A DNA stretch of 27,814 bases, taken from NCBI GenBank assembly GCA_934120735.1, contig CAKOVA010000028.1, positions 1-27,814 on the forward strand, in the 5' to 3' direction. This stretch comes from an uncultured Prevotella sp. Its GTDB lineage: Bacteria; Bacteroidota; Bacteroidia; Bacteroidales; Bacteroidaceae. This document shows, one piece after another, positions 15,641 to 24,060 of this stretch. Positions within the stretch are counted from its first letter, which is position 1; each line of letters opens with the position of its first letter. The position numbers and the translations under genes were made by a program. The notes under the pieces are model-generated. The model worked only from the letters and a program-made list of their open reading frames with translations, had not been told where the DNA came from and did no database searches.

Positions 15641-15717
15641 TCAAAGTTCAAACCTCAAAGTTCAATGTTCAAAGTTCAAACCTCAAAGTTCAATGTTCAA
15701 ACCTCAAAGTTCAAAGT
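15641..15717. repeat. Heptamer array, 11 units of TCAAAGT type
   Basis: Eleven contiguous 7-nt units run from 15641 to 15717, each TCAAAGT, TCAAACC or TCAATGT. The stop codon of the minus-strand nuclease-like gene (15711-15713) is the first base triplet of the last unit. On the minus strand each unit carries TGA. Confidence 0.9.
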
Positions 15718-16769
15718 ACGTTCCGCGTCTGTTGTTTCACCAAGTACACCACTACCGGCAGGTGGTCGCTGTAGCCATTGAGCCATACGCCTCCGGCCGT
15801 CGTACGCTTGGGTGCGCCCTTGTATTTGCCGGTGGTTTGGATGAGATAGTCGCGGTGTTGAATCTGGTGCTTCCAATATTTGAGGGATGAGAAGTCCTTT
15901 ACACCTTTCTTATTTAGCATGTTCGGCGACAGTACAATCTGGTCGAAAAGATTCCATGAGCCGTTATACATCAACGTTCCCTTACCCTGCTTGGCCAGTA
16001 CGTTGTACCAAGGATTGTACATGTCGCCATCCTCCACGTCGTCAATCTCGGCCTTGGCGGAAAGCACCTCGGCCATGCTCTTGTTCACGGGGTCATCGTT
16101 CATGTCGCCCATGACCATGACTTTGGTGGCTGGGTCAAGCTGCAAAAGCGAATCCTTGATGGCTTTCACCTGCGCGGCGGCCACCTCCCGGTAGAACGAC
16201 CCACTGTAACGACTGGGCCAGTGGCACACGATGGCTGCCACACGGTCGCCACCCATCGTACCCGTAACGGTGAGGAATCCACGGGTGAAGTAGGAACTGT
16301 CTTTTTCAAGCGGTTGAACATACGGCACCAGTTTGACAGACGCGGGTTTGAAGAGCTGCGGATTGTACAGCACGGCGCAATCGATGCCACGTCTATCGGG
16401 CCCCTCTACGTGGATGTAACGATAGCCGCGGGCCGCCAAGGGTTCTTGAGCCACCAGCGCATCGAGCACCCGTGCGTTCTCCACCTCGCTCAGTCCGATG
16501 AGGACACAGCCCACGTTTGGCAATACATCCGTACCCATATCAGCCAATGCGCGCGCCATGTTGCGCAACTTGTGCGTATACTTCAATCCATCCCATTTGT
16601 ACGATCCACCAGGCAGAAAGTCGTAGTCGTTCTTTCCTTCGTCATGACATGTGTCGAAGAGGTTTTCCTGATTGTAGAATCCTACGCCGTACACCGAATA
16701 TTTGTCCTGCCCTGAAATGGCCATGAGACCCACCAGCAACAGCCCCAAAAGCATGAATAGTTTTTTCAT
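15711..16769 (-). CDS. Secreted endonuclease/exonuclease/phosphatase (EEP) family protein
   Basis: Exported metal-dependent phosphodiesterase of the DNase I-like fold; likely substrate is extracellular nucleic acid, though phosphatase activity is possible. The start at 16769 (MKKLFMLLGL) gives 352 aa with a signal peptide of about 20 residues; the upstream extension is rejected. EEP motifs in order: FYNQENLFD (31-39, metal Asn/Glu region), GLSEVEN (92-98, Glu95), RRGIDCAVLYNP (126-137), HWPSR (183-187), GDMNDDP (221-227, Asp222/Asn224), WNLFDQIVLSP, and the C-terminal SDHLPV catalytic His (about 335). The set is complete, so an active enzyme is expected. It is divergent from the TonB-dependent receptor and close to a second nuclease at 22536. 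Its 3' end lies in the heptamer array. Confidence 0.88.
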   Translation of the reverse strand: MKKLFMLLGLLLVGLMAISGQDKYSVYGVGFYNQENLFDTCHDEGKNDYDFLPGGSYKWDGLKYTHKLRNMARALADMGTDVLPNVGCVLIGLSEVENARVLDALVAQEPLAARGYRYIHVEGPDRRGIDCAVLYNPQLFKPASVKLVPYVQPLEKDSSYFTRGFLTVTGTMGGDRVAAIVCHWPSRYSGSFYREVAAAQVKAIKDSLLQLDPATKVMVMGDMNDDPVNKSMAEVLSAKAEIDDVEDGDMYNPWYNVLAKQGKGTLMYNGSWNLFDQIVLSPNMLNKKGVKDFSSLKYWKHQIQHRDYLIQTTGKYKGAPKRTTAGGVWLNGYSDHLPVVVYLVKQQTRNVL

Positions 16770-16808
16770 CGTAGTATGATTGTTTTTACATGATGCATGT
16801 TTCTTTTG

Positions 16809-16816
16809 CAAAGATA
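16809..16816 (-). promoter_or_regulatory. -7 box of the EEP gene
   Basis: The minus strand reads TATCTTTG, about 40 nt before the start at 16769. Confidence 0.55.
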
Positions 16817-16894
16817 AATCATTTATTTCGAATAAAATAAGGTGGAAAGAGAAAAAATACGACATGAAAATTTCATTCATCAAAATATATTTTG

Positions 16895-16902
16895 TTACTT
16901 TG
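16895..16902 (+). promoter_or_regulatory. Weak -7-like box before the TonB-dependent receptor
   Basis: TTACTTTG differs from TAnnTTTG at one position and lies 36 nt before the start at 16938. No -33 box is clear. Confidence 0.3.
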
Positions 16903-16937
16903 TAGCTGAAAATCATTCACACAGAAAATCTTCCATT

Positions 16938-19496
16938 ATGCAGAATAAGCTAACGCTTGCCGTCCTTGCCTTGTGTTTCGCATCGTTGGTTCATGCCCAA
17001 AACGACAAAACCGACCAGCAGAAGGCTCCCCTCGTGGACGAATCGGCTTTCACTTTCACGGAAGCACAATTGGGCGAGGATGACAACATGTCCCAAAACG
17101 TGACCATCCTCAACTCGAACACCAATGCCTATGCTTCCGGGGTAGGCTATCTATTCTCCCCTGTTCGTTTTCGTTACCGCGGACTGAATCAGAAGTACAA
17201 TGACGTGTATATCAACGGTGCGCCGATGAACGACATGGAGTCGGGACAGTTCAGGTACTCCATGATTGGCGGGTTGAATCAACAAACCCGCAACGTTGAC
17301 TTCGCCTTGCCGTTCGAGAGCAACAGCTTTGCAGTGAACGGTATGGCCGGCAGCAACAATTATGACTTCCGTGCGGGTAGCATGCCGGCTGGCCATCGTT
17401 TCTCGTTGGGTGCCGCCAACCGCAACTACACCGCGAGAGGCATGTACACTTATGCGTCGGGATTCGACGCCAAGGGATGGGCCGTGGCCGCCAACCTCAC
17501 CTATCGATGGGCCAACAGAGGCTATGTGGAGGGCACGTTCTACAACGCACTCTCCTATTTCCTTGCTGTACAGAAGAAATGGAGCAACGGCCATTCGCTG
17601 GCATTGTCTACCTGGGGCAACCCAACCGAGCGTGCGTCGCAGGGCGCATCCACCGATGAGGCCTACTGGTTGGCCAACGATTATCTGTACAACCCTTACT
17701 GGGGATATCAGAATGGGAAGAAACGCAACTCGCGAGTGGTCAACGATTTCGCACCATCAGCCCTGATGACCTGGGATTGGGACATCAACAAGGACATGCA
17801 GCTCACCACTTCTCTCTTCGGCAAATACAGCATGTACAAGAGCACCAAGCTGAACTACAGCAACGCAGAGAACCCACAGCCCGATTATTGGAAGAACTTT
17901 CCGAGTAGCCACTACGATGTGTGGGGCGAAGATGCAGATCCACGGAACAGAAGTCATGAGGCTTTCTTAGACTGGAGCGAGACGTACAACTACTGGACAG
18001 CCTCGAAGGCCAACCGACAAATCAACTGGGACCGTCTGTACTGGTCCAACCGACAGGCTGGCGAAACTGGTGCCGACGCCATGTATTACGTGCAGGCCCG
18101 TCACAACGACAACTTGGTGATGAATCTGGCATCAACGTTCACTCAGAAGTTGAGCAAGGACCAAACATGGAACCTGGGACTTGTGCTGGGACGCAACCAG
18201 GGCAGACATTATCAAACCATAGAAGACCTGTTGGGCGCGAAGAGCTACCACAACATCAACACTTACGCACTGGGCAACTATCCTGCCGGCAGCGATGCAG
18301 TGCAGTATGACCTGAACACCATGGGGGCAGACTGTGCTGGACGGCTGGTTGGCAAAGGTGATAAATTTGGCTACGACTACGACATCATCGTCAACAAAGC
18401 ACAGGCTTGGTCCAATTATTTGGCCACATTGGGACGCTGGCACTTGATGGTGGCTGGAAAAATCGGCGCAACCGACATGCAACGAGAGGGCTACATGCGC
18501 AACGGCATGTTTGCCAATAACTCGTATGGCAAGAGCGGACGGGCCAAATTCTTGGATGGTGGCGGCAAAGCCGGACTCACCTTAGACGCCGGCAGGGGAA
18601 ACGTGCTGTCCATTGGAGCAGGATATGAATGGCGTGCACCCGTGGCACGCACCGCATTTGCTTCGCCCGAAATGAACAACGACTTTGTACAAGACTTGAA
18701 GAACGAGCGCATCTTTAGCAGCGAATTGGGCTATCAGTATCAAAACGCATGGGTGCATGCCAACGTGAACGCTTACTACAACAGGATGAATCACGTCACC
18801 GAATGGCAGAATTTCTACTTCGATGACATCAACTCGTTCTCGTACGTTTCCATGACAGGTATCGAGAAAGAGGCTTATGGCGTGGAGCTGGGGGCACGGT
18901 TCAAGTTAGCATCGTACCTTGACCTGAAGGCCATCGGAACCTGGAGCGAGGCCAAGAACATCAACAATGCCAAGGTGCGCTACCTCAACTCAACGCGGGC
19001 AACCTATACCGACGACATCGTATTGAATAAGAACATGCGCGAAGCAGGAACACCATTGACGGCCGCGAGCATCGGACTGAGCTATCATCAGAACGGATGG
19101 TACGTCGATTTGAATGGAAACTACTACGACCGTATCTACCTGTCCTACTCACCAAGCTCCCGATATGAGAACATACTACGCCAGAGAAAAAGCATGGACA
19201 ACGAAGGTAATTATCTCGTCCCGGATCAAGCGAAAGGCAATGGTGGTTTCATGTTGGACGGCAGCATCGGCAAGAGCTTCCGCCTGAAGAAGGGACAGTT
19301 GAACTTCAACCTCATGGTGACCAACATCTTGAACAACCGACGCATCGTCACAGGCGGCTACGAGCAAAGCCGATCAAGCGTCTACACAACCGATAAAGGA
19401 GATGACGTGATAAGAACTTACAAGTTCCCACACAATCCCAAGAAATATTATGCTTACGGAACCAACGGCATGTTCCAGATTTCATACAGATTCTAA
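16938..19496 (+). CDS. TonB-dependent outer-membrane receptor
   Basis: 852-aa outer-membrane protein with a signal peptide (MQNKLTLAVLALCFASLVHA). A plug-like region (about 45-150) has RFRYRGLNQKYNDVYINGAP, where VYINGxPMNDMESG is a TonB-receptor plug signature. A long stretch of amphipathic beta-strands ends in Phe (MFQISYRF). It lacks the N-terminal carboxypeptidase-regulatory repeat typical of SusC proteins, and no SusD gene follows, so it is not a standard glycan SusCD pair. The ATG at 16938 was chosen because it opens the signal peptide; the frame back to 16842 is AT-rich leader. A DUF5689-like lipoprotein follows after 15 nt and a secreted nuclease-like gene is divergent, suggesting import of products of extracellular nucleic-acid breakdown (inference). 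Confidence 0.88.
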   Translation: MQNKLTLAVLALCFASLVHAQNDKTDQQKAPLVDESAFTFTEAQLGEDDNMSQNVTILNSNTNAYASGVGYLFSPVRFRYRGLNQKYNDVYINGAPMNDMESGQFRYSMIGGLNQQTRNVDFALPFESNSFAVNGMAGSNNYDFRAGSMPAGHRFSLGAANRNYTARGMYTYASGFDAKGWAVAANLTYRWANRGYVEGTFYNALSYFLAVQKKWSNGHSLALSTWGNPTERASQGASTDEAYWLANDYLYNPYWGYQNGKKRNSRVVNDFAPSALMTWDWDINKDMQLTTSLFGKYSMYKSTKLNYSNAENPQPDYWKNFPSSHYDVWGEDADPRNRSHEAFLDWSETYNYWTASKANRQINWDRLYWSNRQAGETGADAMYYVQARHNDNLVMNLASTFTQKLSKDQTWNLGLVLGRNQGRHYQTIEDLLGAKSYHNINTYALGNYPAGSDAVQYDLNTMGADCAGRLVGKGDKFGYDYDIIVNKAQAWSNYLATLGRWHLMVAGKIGATDMQREGYMRNGMFANNSYGKSGRAKFLDGGGKAGLTLDAGRGNVLSIGAGYEWRAPVARTAFASPEMNNDFVQDLKNERIFSSELGYQYQNAWVHANVNAYYNRMNHVTEWQNFYFDDINSFSYVSMTGIEKEAYGVELGARFKLASYLDLKAIGTWSEAKNINNAKVRYLNSTRATYTDDIVLNKNMREAGTPLTAASIGLSYHQNGWYVDLNGNYYDRIYLSYSPSSRYENILRQRKSMDNEGNYLVPDQAKGNGGFMLDGSIGKSFRLKKGQLNFNLMVTNILNNRRIVTGGYEQSRSSVYTTDKGDDVIRTYKFPHNPKKYYAYGTNGMFQISYRF

Positions 19497-19511
19497 CATA
19501 ACGACAAAGAC

Positions 19512-20369
19512 ATGAAAGAGCTCAAACATATCATCATGGTGCTGGCTTGCACCCTCTTGGCTTCGTGCATGGGTGACGACTATGACGCTCCCGATCTAAA
19601 TGAACCACCCTACGGAAACAAGGAACTCACGGAAACCAACGTACTCACCATCAAACAGTTGAAAGCCAAGTACAACGGCACGATTGCCTCGAACGGCATG
19701 GAAGAGATAACCGAAGACGTGCAAATCAAAGGTTGGGTGACTGGCAACGACATCGAAGGAAATCTCTACAACCAGTTTGCTTTGCAAGATGAGACAGGGG
19801 CTATTATCATCTCCGTGGCACAAGGTGCCCTGTACGGCTACCTGCCCGTGGGCCAGGAAGTGCTCATTTCACTAAAAGGATTAAAGATAGGTGGCTATGG
19901 CAACCAAGGACAAATAGGTGGCGTATACACTAACAAGAAAACAGGACAGCTACAGGTGGGTCGCCTGAACCGCTATGTTTGGGAACGCCATTACAAGCTT
20001 ATTGGCTCCGTTCAACCAGGTAAGATAGAGCCTACGGTGTTCGATGTCAGCAAGATAAGCGATGGACAATACATGGCAGAGCACTGTGGAAAGCTCATGA
20101 CTTTGAAAAACGTCAGACTGAAAGAGGCTAACGGCAAGGCTGTCTTCGCACCCAATGACGGCAGTGCCACCCTAATAGCCAATGCAGTGAACCGCACCCT
20201 GACAGGCATCAGCAGTTCGAAGATGGTGATACGCACCAGCACCTACGCTGACTTTGCCAACCAGCCCATGCCAACAGGCTCCGTAGACATCACAGGCATC
20301 TTCACCAGGTTCCGTGACACCTGGCAAATCCTGCTGCGCTCGGGCGATGATATCAAACCCGCAAAATAG
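19512..20369 (+). CDS. DUF5689-like (OB-fold) surface lipoprotein
   Basis: 285-aa lipoprotein. The lipobox LLASC places the lipidated Cys at 19, and the following MGDDYDAPD is acidic, as in Bacteroidetes surface-export signals. After a linker, residues about 38-165 (TETNVLTIKQLKAKYNG, EITEDVQIKGWVTGNDIEGN, FALQDETGAIIISV, LPVGQEVLISLKGLKIGGYG) read like the DUF5689/YhcR-type OB-fold found with extracellular nucleases. A second, similar beta domain runs about 170-283 (MTLKNVRLKEANG, SVDITGIFTRFRDTWQILLRS). It sits 15 nt behind the TonB-dependent receptor and is almost surely co-transcribed. Probable role: capture of nucleic acid at the cell surface for the receptor. Confidence 0.75.
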   Translation: MKELKHIIMVLACTLLASCMGDDYDAPDLNEPPYGNKELTETNVLTIKQLKAKYNGTIASNGMEEITEDVQIKGWVTGNDIEGNLYNQFALQDETGAIIISVAQGALYGYLPVGQEVLISLKGLKIGGYGNQGQIGGVYTNKKTGQLQVGRLNRYVWERHYKLIGSVQPGKIEPTVFDVSKISDGQYMAEHCGKLMTLKNVRLKEANGKAVFAPNDGSATLIANAVNRTLTGISSSKMVIRTSTYADFANQPMPTGSVDITGIFTRFRDTWQILLRSGDDIKPAK

Positions 20370-20464
20370 GACTACATGAAATGCACGGGTGCAAAAAACA
20401 GCCCACAGACAAAATAAGCTTACACCATCAATCCATTATGAACCATAATACAAAAGACATAAAG

Positions 20465-22096
20465 ATGAAAAAGTTACTTTATTCTCTCGCTGCTATCGTT
20501 TTCACAGCATTCACATTGAGCAGCTGCGAAGACGTACCAGCACCCTACGAGTTACCAGAGGACAACAACGGAAGCAATGAAGAAATCCCTGGCGAGTACC
20601 TCCATGAGGCTTTCGCAACAAGTATGGGGAAATTTAAAGTCATCACCCAAATGGGTACGCCATGGAAAATTGACTTCAAAACCGCCAAGGCTTCGGGCTA
20701 CGATAACAATAGCAAGAAGAATACTCCCTCGGAGAGTTACCTGATTTCGCCTGAAATCAATCTATCGAAATCGAAAGGCGCCTACCTCAAGTTTGAATAT
20801 ATCATCCAGTATATGAGCAGAGACGGAGTAGACAAAATACTGATTACATCTAACTACACGGGCGACCCTACAAAAACAGAGTGGGAAGACATCACTGGAA
20901 AACTGACACAAGGGACAGACTGGACCACTTTCGCAACCTACGCAAAGAATCTTCCAGCTGCCTATATCGGAAAGGATAAGGTGCGTATTGCCTTCTATTA
21001 TTCGGCAACGGACAAAGGTTCACGTACATGGGAAGTAAAGAATGTTACGGTAAAAGAAGGGGAAGTAACGGAAAATCCAGAAACGCCAGACGAGCCAAAG
21101 CCTGATGTACTGAAACCTGTGAATGGCACTTATATCAACGAGTCGTTTGCAACTTCCTTCGGAGTTTTCAATGCCATTAAAGCAAAAGGATTACCTTGGA
21201 TTATTGACTTCAAGACAGCAAAGGGGACAGGCTATGAAAATGACAGTAAAAAAACAACCCCCTCTGAAGCTTACATCGTATCCAAACCCATGGACATGAC
21301 TGCAAGCAAAGGTGCACATGTTTCGTTTGAATACATACTACGTTATGCTACTTTCAATGGAAAGCCCAAAGAGGGCGTAGCCAACCAAGTTCTGGTGACC
21401 GATGAATACACAGGAGACCCACTCACCACCAAATGGACTGACATCACAGGGACATTGAAGGAGGGAACAGACTGGACAACATTCTATAAGTTTTCAGTCA
21501 ACTTGCCAAAAGAAATGCAAGGCAAAGGAAAGGTAGTGATTGCTCTCAAATACGCTTGCAACGCTAACTCTGCCACTTGGGAGGTGAAGAATCTCACGGT
21601 AAAAGAAGGTAACGCATCTGAAAGTGGTACACCTGACGAGCCCTCTGTTACACCAGACGCAGGAGAAAGCATTACTATTCAGGCAGCTAACATGAAATTT
21701 GAGGACAAGAAGCCAGCAACTTCGTACACCTATACCGATGGAACCGTAATTACATTCGGTCAAGGCGAGGGCACTACCCCACCAGCTTACTATGGTCCAA
21801 AATATGCTGCTGTGCGACTGTATGCAAAGAACACCATGATTATCAAAGCCAAGAAAACAATCGTGTCGGTTAGCATCAAAACGACAGACGGATTCGGTGG
21901 CAAGTTGTTTAATGGCAATGACAAGGCTTATATGCTTAATGGAATGGCACAAGTGCCTATCAAGAAAGTCAGCGATACGAACGTTAAATTTGAACCATTG
22001 AGCAACTCAACAGTTACATTGGTAAATGATTTTACAGAAAACAAGGGAGGTACACAGTTGCGCATCAGTGCCATCACCATTACATACGCGAAATAA
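20465..22096 (+). CDS. Lipoprotein with two tandem choice-of-anchor-J-like domains
   Basis: 543-aa surface-type lipoprotein; Cys21 follows TLSS and is followed by EDVPAPYELPEDN. Two homologous domains are visible at about 45-199 and 223-382. Both contain (E)SFATS-xG-xF, PW-IDFKTAK, SKK-TPSE-Y-S, KGA-FEY, YTGDP, DITG-L-GTDWTTF, and end in TWEVKN(V/L)TVKEG. This fits the DUF5017/choice-of-anchor-J beta-sandwich type. Proline/acidic linkers (ETPDEPKP, SGTPDEPSVTPD) separate them from each other and from a third beta-rich domain at about 402-543. The start at 20465 opens the signal peptide; an upstream in-frame ATG at 20438 is possible. It lies 95 nt after the DUF5689-like gene. It probably binds or displays substrate with the receptor; function inferred only from position. 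Confidence 0.72.
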   Translation: MKKLLYSLAAIVFTAFTLSSCEDVPAPYELPEDNNGSNEEIPGEYLHEAFATSMGKFKVITQMGTPWKIDFKTAKASGYDNNSKKNTPSESYLISPEINLSKSKGAYLKFEYIIQYMSRDGVDKILITSNYTGDPTKTEWEDITGKLTQGTDWTTFATYAKNLPAAYIGKDKVRIAFYYSATDKGSRTWEVKNVTVKEGEVTENPETPDEPKPDVLKPVNGTYINESFATSFGVFNAIKAKGLPWIIDFKTAKGTGYENDSKKTTPSEAYIVSKPMDMTASKGAHVSFEYILRYATFNGKPKEGVANQVLVTDEYTGDPLTTKWTDITGTLKEGTDWTTFYKFSVNLPKEMQGKGKVVIALKYACNANSATWEVKNLTVKEGNASESGTPDEPSVTPDAGESITIQAANMKFEDKKPATSYTYTDGTVITFGQGEGTTPPAYYGPKYAAVRLYAKNTMIIKAKKTIVSVSIKTTDGFGGKLFNGNDKAYMLNGMAQVPIKKVSDTNVKFEPLSNSTVTLVNDFTENKGGTQLRISAITITYAK

Positions 22097-22112
22097 AAAA
22101 CTGCAAAGATAA

Positions 22113-22144
22113 TTTGGTGGGATGCGAAATTCTTCGTACTTTTG
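22113..22144 (+). promoter_or_regulatory. rpmE2 promoter
   Basis: TTTG (22113-22116), 20-nt spacer, TACTTTTG (22137-22144): an exact match to the Bacteroidetes promoter form. Inferred start near 22151, giving a leader of about 42 nt. Confidence 0.8.
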
Positions 22145-22192
22145 CAGCCCATATAGCTTAGTTAATTCAATTATATTCAATAAGAAATCAAA

Positions 22193-22444
22193 ATGAAAAA
22201 AGGAATTCATCCAGAAAACTATCGCCCCGTCGTATTCAAGGATATGTCCAACGGCGATATGTTCCTTACAAAGTCTACATGCAAGAGTAACGAGACAGTA
22301 GAATTTGAAGGCGAAACTTACCCAGTGGTAAAAGTAGAAATCTCAAGTAGCTCGCACCCATTCTATACCGGTAAGAGTAAACTTGTTGACACGGCAGGTC
22401 GCGTAGACCGCTTCATGAACCGTTACGGTAAGATTCAGAAATAA
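22193..22444 (+). CDS. rpmE2: 50S ribosomal protein L31 type B
   Basis: 83-aa ribosomal protein of the zinc-free (C-minus) L31 type: [17 protein letters not shown], the [20 protein letters not shown] motif and RYGKIQK tail. The CxxC zinc ligands of type A are absent (only one Cys, in STCKSNE). It has its own promoter and terminator and is therefore a separate unit between genes of the putative nucleic-acid locus. Confidence 0.97.
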   Translation: MKKGIHPENYRPVVFKDMSNGDMFLTKSTCKSNETVEFEGETYPVVKVEISSSSHPFYTGKSKLVDTAGRVDRFMNRYGKIQK

Positions 22445-22471
22445 GATACAAAACTTTTTTTTGACGACAAG

Positions 22472-22518
22472 AAAGTGCGTTCGGGCGTAGTTGCATATAC
22501 GGTCGGTCGCACTTTTTT
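22472..22518 (+). terminator. rpmE2 terminator
   Basis: AAAGTGCG (22472-22479) pairs with CGCACTTT (22508-22515) around a 28-nt loop, ending in six T. It lies 18 nt before the nuclease start codon. Confidence 0.7.
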
Positions 22519-22535
22519 CATTCCACCACACGCCG

Positions 22536-23456
22536 ATGAACAAACTAAACCACTATCTCTTCCCACTCTTCGCCATCCTCGCACTGGCATCATGCAGTGA
22601 TGACAATGGTTCAAAAAAGTCTGCTGAAGCCAACGTCAACGCCAACCAATATATCAGCGTGTCCACTGTTGGCAACCCTATAATGCCTCCTGAGGTCAGC
22701 CGTTTGGAGTTTCCAAAAGTAAAAGGAGGCAGCAGTATGATCATCGTGCACAAGGCTCTACTCAACAAACGCACAGGCGAACGTGGCGTAAACTATTCTA
22801 CAGAATGGGACACCAGCAAGAAATCACTACGCTGGAGCTGCTACCAGATGTACCGAGGCGTTAGCGAAGCCCACACCAGCCGCTACCGATCGGATACCAA
22901 TCAATATCCACGCGACAAGAATATTCCATCAGCCTTCCAATTTGACAGGGATCCTTTCTGGCGTACAGGCTACGACCACGGCCACATCTGCCCCTCAGCC
23001 GACCGCCTGGGGTCAAGAGAAGCCAACATCCAGACCTTTTATCTCTCCAACATGATGCCACAAGTACACGCTTTCAATGATGGTGTATGGAAGAACATGG
23101 AAGCACAAATAAGATCTTGGAATCAAGACAGTTTTCGTGACACCTTGTACGTCTGCAAAGGCGGAACCATAGACAATGGCAGCCAAATACTGACCACCCT
23201 CGGTCAAGGACTCATCGTACCCAAATACTTCTTCATGGCCGTGCTGTGCAAGAACAAGATGGGTTACAAAGCTCTCGGTTTCTGGGTGGAACACGAGGCC
23301 AACGGTGACACGTCGCTCGGCAAATACGTCGTCAACATCCAAGAGCTGGAACAGAAGACCGGCATCGACTTTTTCTGCAATCTACCCGACGCCATTGAGC
23401 ACCGAGTAGAAACATTACCGGTAGAAAAAGTGCAACGAGCCTGGGGGTTGCCCTAA
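22536..23456 (+). CDS. DNA/RNA non-specific endonuclease, lipoprotein (NucA/Serratia family)
   Basis: 306-aa secreted or surface nuclease of the His-Me (beta-beta-alpha metal) superfamily. The start at 22536 gives a signal peptide with lipobox ALASC (Cys20) and acidic tail SDDNG. The catalytic motif is DHGH at 147-150 in GYDHGHICPSADR (DRGH in the Serratia enzyme; His150 is the general base). NMMPQVHAFNDGVWKNME (172-189) matches the Serratia pattern exactly in spacing, placing the metal-binding Asn at 181 and Glu at 189. All catalytic residues except the Arg of DRGH, here His148, are present. It follows rpmE2 and its terminator. It probably depolymerises extracellular DNA and RNA, supporting the receptor/lipoprotein genes upstream. 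Confidence 0.92.
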   Translation: MNKLNHYLFPLFAILALASCSDDNGSKKSAEANVNANQYISVSTVGNPIMPPEVSRLEFPKVKGGSSMIIVHKALLNKRTGERGVNYSTEWDTSKKSLRWSCYQMYRGVSEAHTSRYRSDTNQYPRDKNIPSAFQFDRDPFWRTGYDHGHICPSADRLGSREANIQTFYLSNMMPQVHAFNDGVWKNMEAQIRSWNQDSFRDTLYVCKGGTIDNGSQILTTLGQGLIVPKYFFMAVLCKNKMGYKALGFWVEHEANGDTSLGKYVVNIQELEQKTGIDFFCNLPDAIEHRVETLPVEKVQRAWGLP

Positions 23457-23492
23457 TCACCAGCAATGGCAACCGGCCCTGGATCATCTTCA

Positions 23493-24023
23493 TCACTCGT
23501 CAAAATCCATCATCACCTTCTTGGCATAGGTATAGCGAGTATAGGAAAACTCATCCGACTCACCGCTGCCAACCATCACGCCAGAGAACGTGTGATCATC
23601 GAGCTTCATGTCGTCATAATCGATAATCATCTGGAATTTCTTACCATTTTCACCATCATAGGTAATGATGATGTTTCCAGATCGAGAATCGATTGCCCAA
23701 GAGAACGTTCTATCGTAAGCCATTTCCCCATTGAAATAATCTACCTGGCGGCCACGACCATTGCGCGAGTTGGAATCGTACATATCAAATTCTATGTCGG
23801 TGTCGTACACCTCTTCCCGCAACTGTCCATTCTGATCTCTAAAGCGAGCAGCCGTCTTTCCCGTCCAATGTCCACGCAGGGTCTGTGCCATCTCATACAG
23901 CACGTCCTGAGAGTTATCGTAAGGGTCTTCATAATAATAATCATTGTCGTCGCTACATGAGGTAACGCTGACCGTGAAGAGTGCCATTAACACGATTGGT
24001 AATAATTTCATCATCTTTTTCAT
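23493..24023 (-). CDS. Unrecognised surface-type lipoprotein
   Basis: 176-aa lipoprotein. Lipobox VTSC gives lipidated Cys23, followed by the strongly acidic and Tyr-rich SDDNDYYYEDPYDNS, which suits surface export in Bacteroidetes. The body has the alternating pattern of a small beta-barrel or lipocalin-like fold (LRGHWTGKTAARF, VYDTDIEFDMYDSN, GNIIITYDG, DDHTFSGVMVG). No family was recognised. It has its own full promoter and is convergent with the nuclease gene (36-nt gap). Confidence 0.7.
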   Translation of the reverse strand: MKKMMKLLPIVLMALFTVSVTSCSDDNDYYYEDPYDNSQDVLYEMAQTLRGHWTGKTAARFRDQNGQLREEVYDTDIEFDMYDSNSRNGRGRQVDYFNGEMAYDRTFSWAIDSRSGNIIITYDGENGKKFQMIIDYDDMKLDDHTFSGVMVGSGESDEFSYTRYTYAKKVMMDFDE

Positions 24024-24060
24024 CGTCGTATATTTTAAAGTTTCATAATTTTATCTATTG

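Noticed and set aside
16938..20369. SusC/SusD glycan utilisation pair
   Set aside because: The receptor lacks the usual SusC N-terminal domain and the following lipoprotein is beta-rich/OB-like rather than the helical SusD fold.
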